The position numbers were made by a program, and so were the translations under genes. From the NCBI GenBank assembly GCA_964348455.1, contig CAYGCQ010000006.1, positions 1 to 58,406 of the forward strand: a stretch of DNA of 58,406 bases. Reading direction: 5' to 3'. Source of the DNA: UBA10133 sp964348455. GTDB lineage: Bacteria; Patescibacteriota; Microgenomatia; UBA1400; MFAQ01. The number at the start of each line of letters is the position of its first letter. The first letter of the stretch is position 1. Of the stretch, positions 56,934 through 58,406 are shown in pieces. The notes beneath the pieces are model-generated. The model saw nothing but the letters and a program-made list of their open reading frames with translations. It was not told where the DNA came from and did no database searches.

Positions 56934-57938
56934 ATGCCTGCTTATTTTGGATTAGATATTGGTTCTACTAGTATAAAGATTATTCAGTCGGATGGTAATC
57001 GAGTAAAGGAAATTGCTATTGGTGCCAACAGCACAGGAAAGAGCATCCCCCAGATGTCTAATGCAGAAAAAATATCCTTTGCCGATCAGTTGAAATCTCT
57101 GATTAAAGATACCGGCATGAAATCAAAGCAAGTGGTGGCTTCTATTCCTGAATCATCGGTATTTTCGCGAGTCTTAAAATTCCCCTTCATGTCTACTCCT
57201 GAGTTGGCTACAGCCATTAAGTGGGAACTAGATCAGTCGGTCCCCTTTCCACCAAACGAAATCGAAACTTCATGGACTGTTTTGGAACGGCCGAAGAAGT
57301 TCGAAGGAAATGAAAAGATTTCTGTTTATGTTGTTGCTGTGCCCACAAATATTTCTGAAACATATGTTCAGATGCTCGAGTTAATCGGCTTGGAACCTAT
57401 ACGCTTGGAGAATGAGATCCCTTCACTCGTGAGGTCCTTTGGTTCAATATTGAGTGATGAAAGTCCGTCAGCCATTTTGGATCTGGGCGCAAATGGGACA
57501 AATATGGTGATATCGGGAAAAGAAAAAATATTTGGTAGTTTTTATGTCCCCGTTGGAGGTCAGGCTTTGACACGGCTGATTGTTGAGTCTTTTAATTTAC
57601 CTCTTGATCAGGCTGAAAATTACAAGCGAACCTATGGCCTGGATAATAGCAAGCTTGAAGGGAAAATGGTTACCGTGATAATGCCTGTTTTAGATAACAT
57701 CATGGGGGAGTTAAAGAAAATGATGATTTCTTATAAAGGGGAACATCAAGATAGCTCTGTAAGAAGACTCATACTAACAGGTGGAGGAGCGTATTTAATG
57801 GGCCTGGTGCCTTATTTATCAGAGTCACTTGGAGGCGTGGAAGTTGTGCTGGGAAATCCCTTTGCCACTATGGCAGTAGAAGAGAAGTATAAAGGCCTCG
57901 GGCCGGTGTTCGCGATTGCAAATGGATTAGCGCTTTAA
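56934..57938 (+). CDS. pilM: Type IV pilus protein PilM
   Basis: 334 residues, actin/FtsA-like ATPase fold. PHOSPHATE 1-like GLDIGSTSIKII at the N-terminus, VASIPESSVFSRVLKFPFM, AIKWELDQSVPFP and the C-terminal LILTGGGAYLMGL are PilM hallmarks. It binds the cytoplasmic tail of PilN. TATTAT ends 6 nt before the ATG; a pilN-type gene follows with no gap. Confidence 0.95.
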   Translation: MPAYFGLDIGSTSIKIIQSDGNRVKEIAIGANSTGKSIPQMSNAEKISFADQLKSLIKDTGMKSKQVVASIPESSVFSRVLKFPFMSTPELATAIKWELDQSVPFPPNEIETSWTVLERPKKFEGNEKISVYVVAVPTNISETYVQMLELIGLEPIRLENEIPSLVRSFGSILSDESPSAILDLGANGTNMVISGKEKIFGSFYVPVGGQALTRLIVESFNLPLDQAENYKRTYGLDNSKLEGKMVTVIMPVLDNIMGELKKMMISYKGEHQDSSVRRLILTGGGAYLMGLVPYLSESLGGVEVVLGNPFATMAVEEKYKGLGPVFAIANGLAL

Positions 57939-58406
57939 ATGGTAAAAATAAACTTAATTGGTAAAAAAAGACGCGATGCGAATAGTCGCAACTGGATAGT
58001 TGTAATTTTGGTAGCACTTTTTGCTATTTTTACAATTTATTTTTTAGGTATCTCTGTTTATGTTGTAAGTAAGTTATATCTAACAAGATCCGCGCAGGCA
58101 AAAGTAGATCAGGAGACGGTATCGATTTCGAGTGAAATGACTGCAAATAATCAACTTTTACAAAGCTTCGTGCTTTCTAAATACATATTAGGGAAGGTTG
58201 AGTCGTTAAATAAAGAAAAATTTCCATATAGTGAGTACTTAGATCAGCTGACAAGGTTCATTCCAGTTGAAGGGGCTTTGAAGAATGTTGATTTTTCTAC
58301 CAAGGGTTGGGTAGCTGTGGTAGCTTCTGTTCCAGCAGGAAGACCTTTAAAATTACTAGAAAATAATTTGTCAAATCCTGACATTCTTAACACAAGTGTT
58401 TTTAGT
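57939..58406 (+). CDS. pilN: PilN-like protein (partial, runs off the window)
   Basis: Begins MVKINLIGKKRRDANSRNW, the INLL-type tail that binds PilM, then one membrane helix (IVVILVALFAIFTIYFLGIS) and a periplasmic-side coiled-coil/ferredoxin-like part. Starts directly after the pilM stop. 156 residues are visible; the 3' end is beyond 58406. Confidence 0.88.
   Translation, partial: MVKINLIGKKRRDANSRNWIVVILVALFAIFTIYFLGISVYVVSKLYLTRSAQAKVDQETVSISSEMTANNQLLQSFVLSKYILGKVESLNKEKFPYSEYLDQLTRFIPVEGALKNVDFSTKGWVAVVASVPAGRPLKLLENNLSNPDILNTSVFS

Overview
The window reads as part of a small, fast-evolving bacterial genome of the Candidate Phyla Radiation (Patescibacteria) type. Grounds: core proteins are divergent and often short (RF1 of 307 residues, YebC without its middle domain, a delta-prime-like clamp-loader protein without a visible P-loop); the type IV pilus locus shows no secretin; family II pyrophosphatase, LytR_C-like and divergent Lgt/LspA proteins occur; and there are many small unique membrane proteins. 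TGA is used as a stop, so the code is standard. I cannot fix the class or genus from sequence alone.

Layout. 0.1-6.4 kb: cysS, a 41-residue membrane ORF, an SPFH/stomatin protein, and nadC-nadA-nadB on the minus strand (de novo NAD synthesis from aspartate). 6.4-11.8 kb: a PAS-only protein, a DoxX-like protein, ychF, and two small membrane-protein operons driven by a duplicated promoter. 11.8-14.2 kb: rpsF-ssb-rpsR and a CtpA-type protease. 14.2-20.3 kb, mostly minus: M48 and CPBP membrane proteases, prfA, rpmE, an EamA transporter and two surface proteins. 20.5-31.8 kb: a metallo-beta-lactamase-fold protein, dnaB, sod, a repeat-rich tRNA-Leu locus with an assembly gap, efp, a divergent pair leading into lgt-like/dksA-like/lspA/rluA, a LytR_C protein, a TPR protein and yebC. 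31.8-34.7 kb: a 745-bp non-coding region with iteron-like repeats, a perfect DnaA box and a Xer-site-like inverted repeat, then small accessory genes. 34.7-40.3 kb: an MFS transporter, an HNH-like protein, a tyrosine recombinase, a REP-associated tyrosine transposase (RAYT) with its REPs, small membrane proteins and a frameshifted HD hydrolase. 40.3-46.5 kb, minus: gyrB-ppaC-gyrA-nudix. 46.6-58.4 kb, plus: a delta-prime-like gene and a type IV pilus locus (pilB, pilT, pilC, nine pilin-like genes, pilD, pilM, partial pilN).

Two modes of gene expression stand out. Conserved genes almost all lack a Shine-Dalgarno (SD) site; where they head a transcript a -10 hexamer usually ends exactly 6 nt before the start codon, as expected for leaderless mRNAs. 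About twenty small or lineage-specific genes, mostly membrane proteins, have strong SD sites and, where a promoter is visible, a TTGACA-like/17/TATAAT promoter well upstream. I used these rules to correct many start codons.

Repeats worth attention are an unusual set of partial tRNA-Leu copies around an intact tRNA gene, a ~28-nt palindrome (GTCAT...CCAG) that also sits in frame inside two genes, and the RAYT REP, of which two copies lie in frame inside the transposase gene itself.
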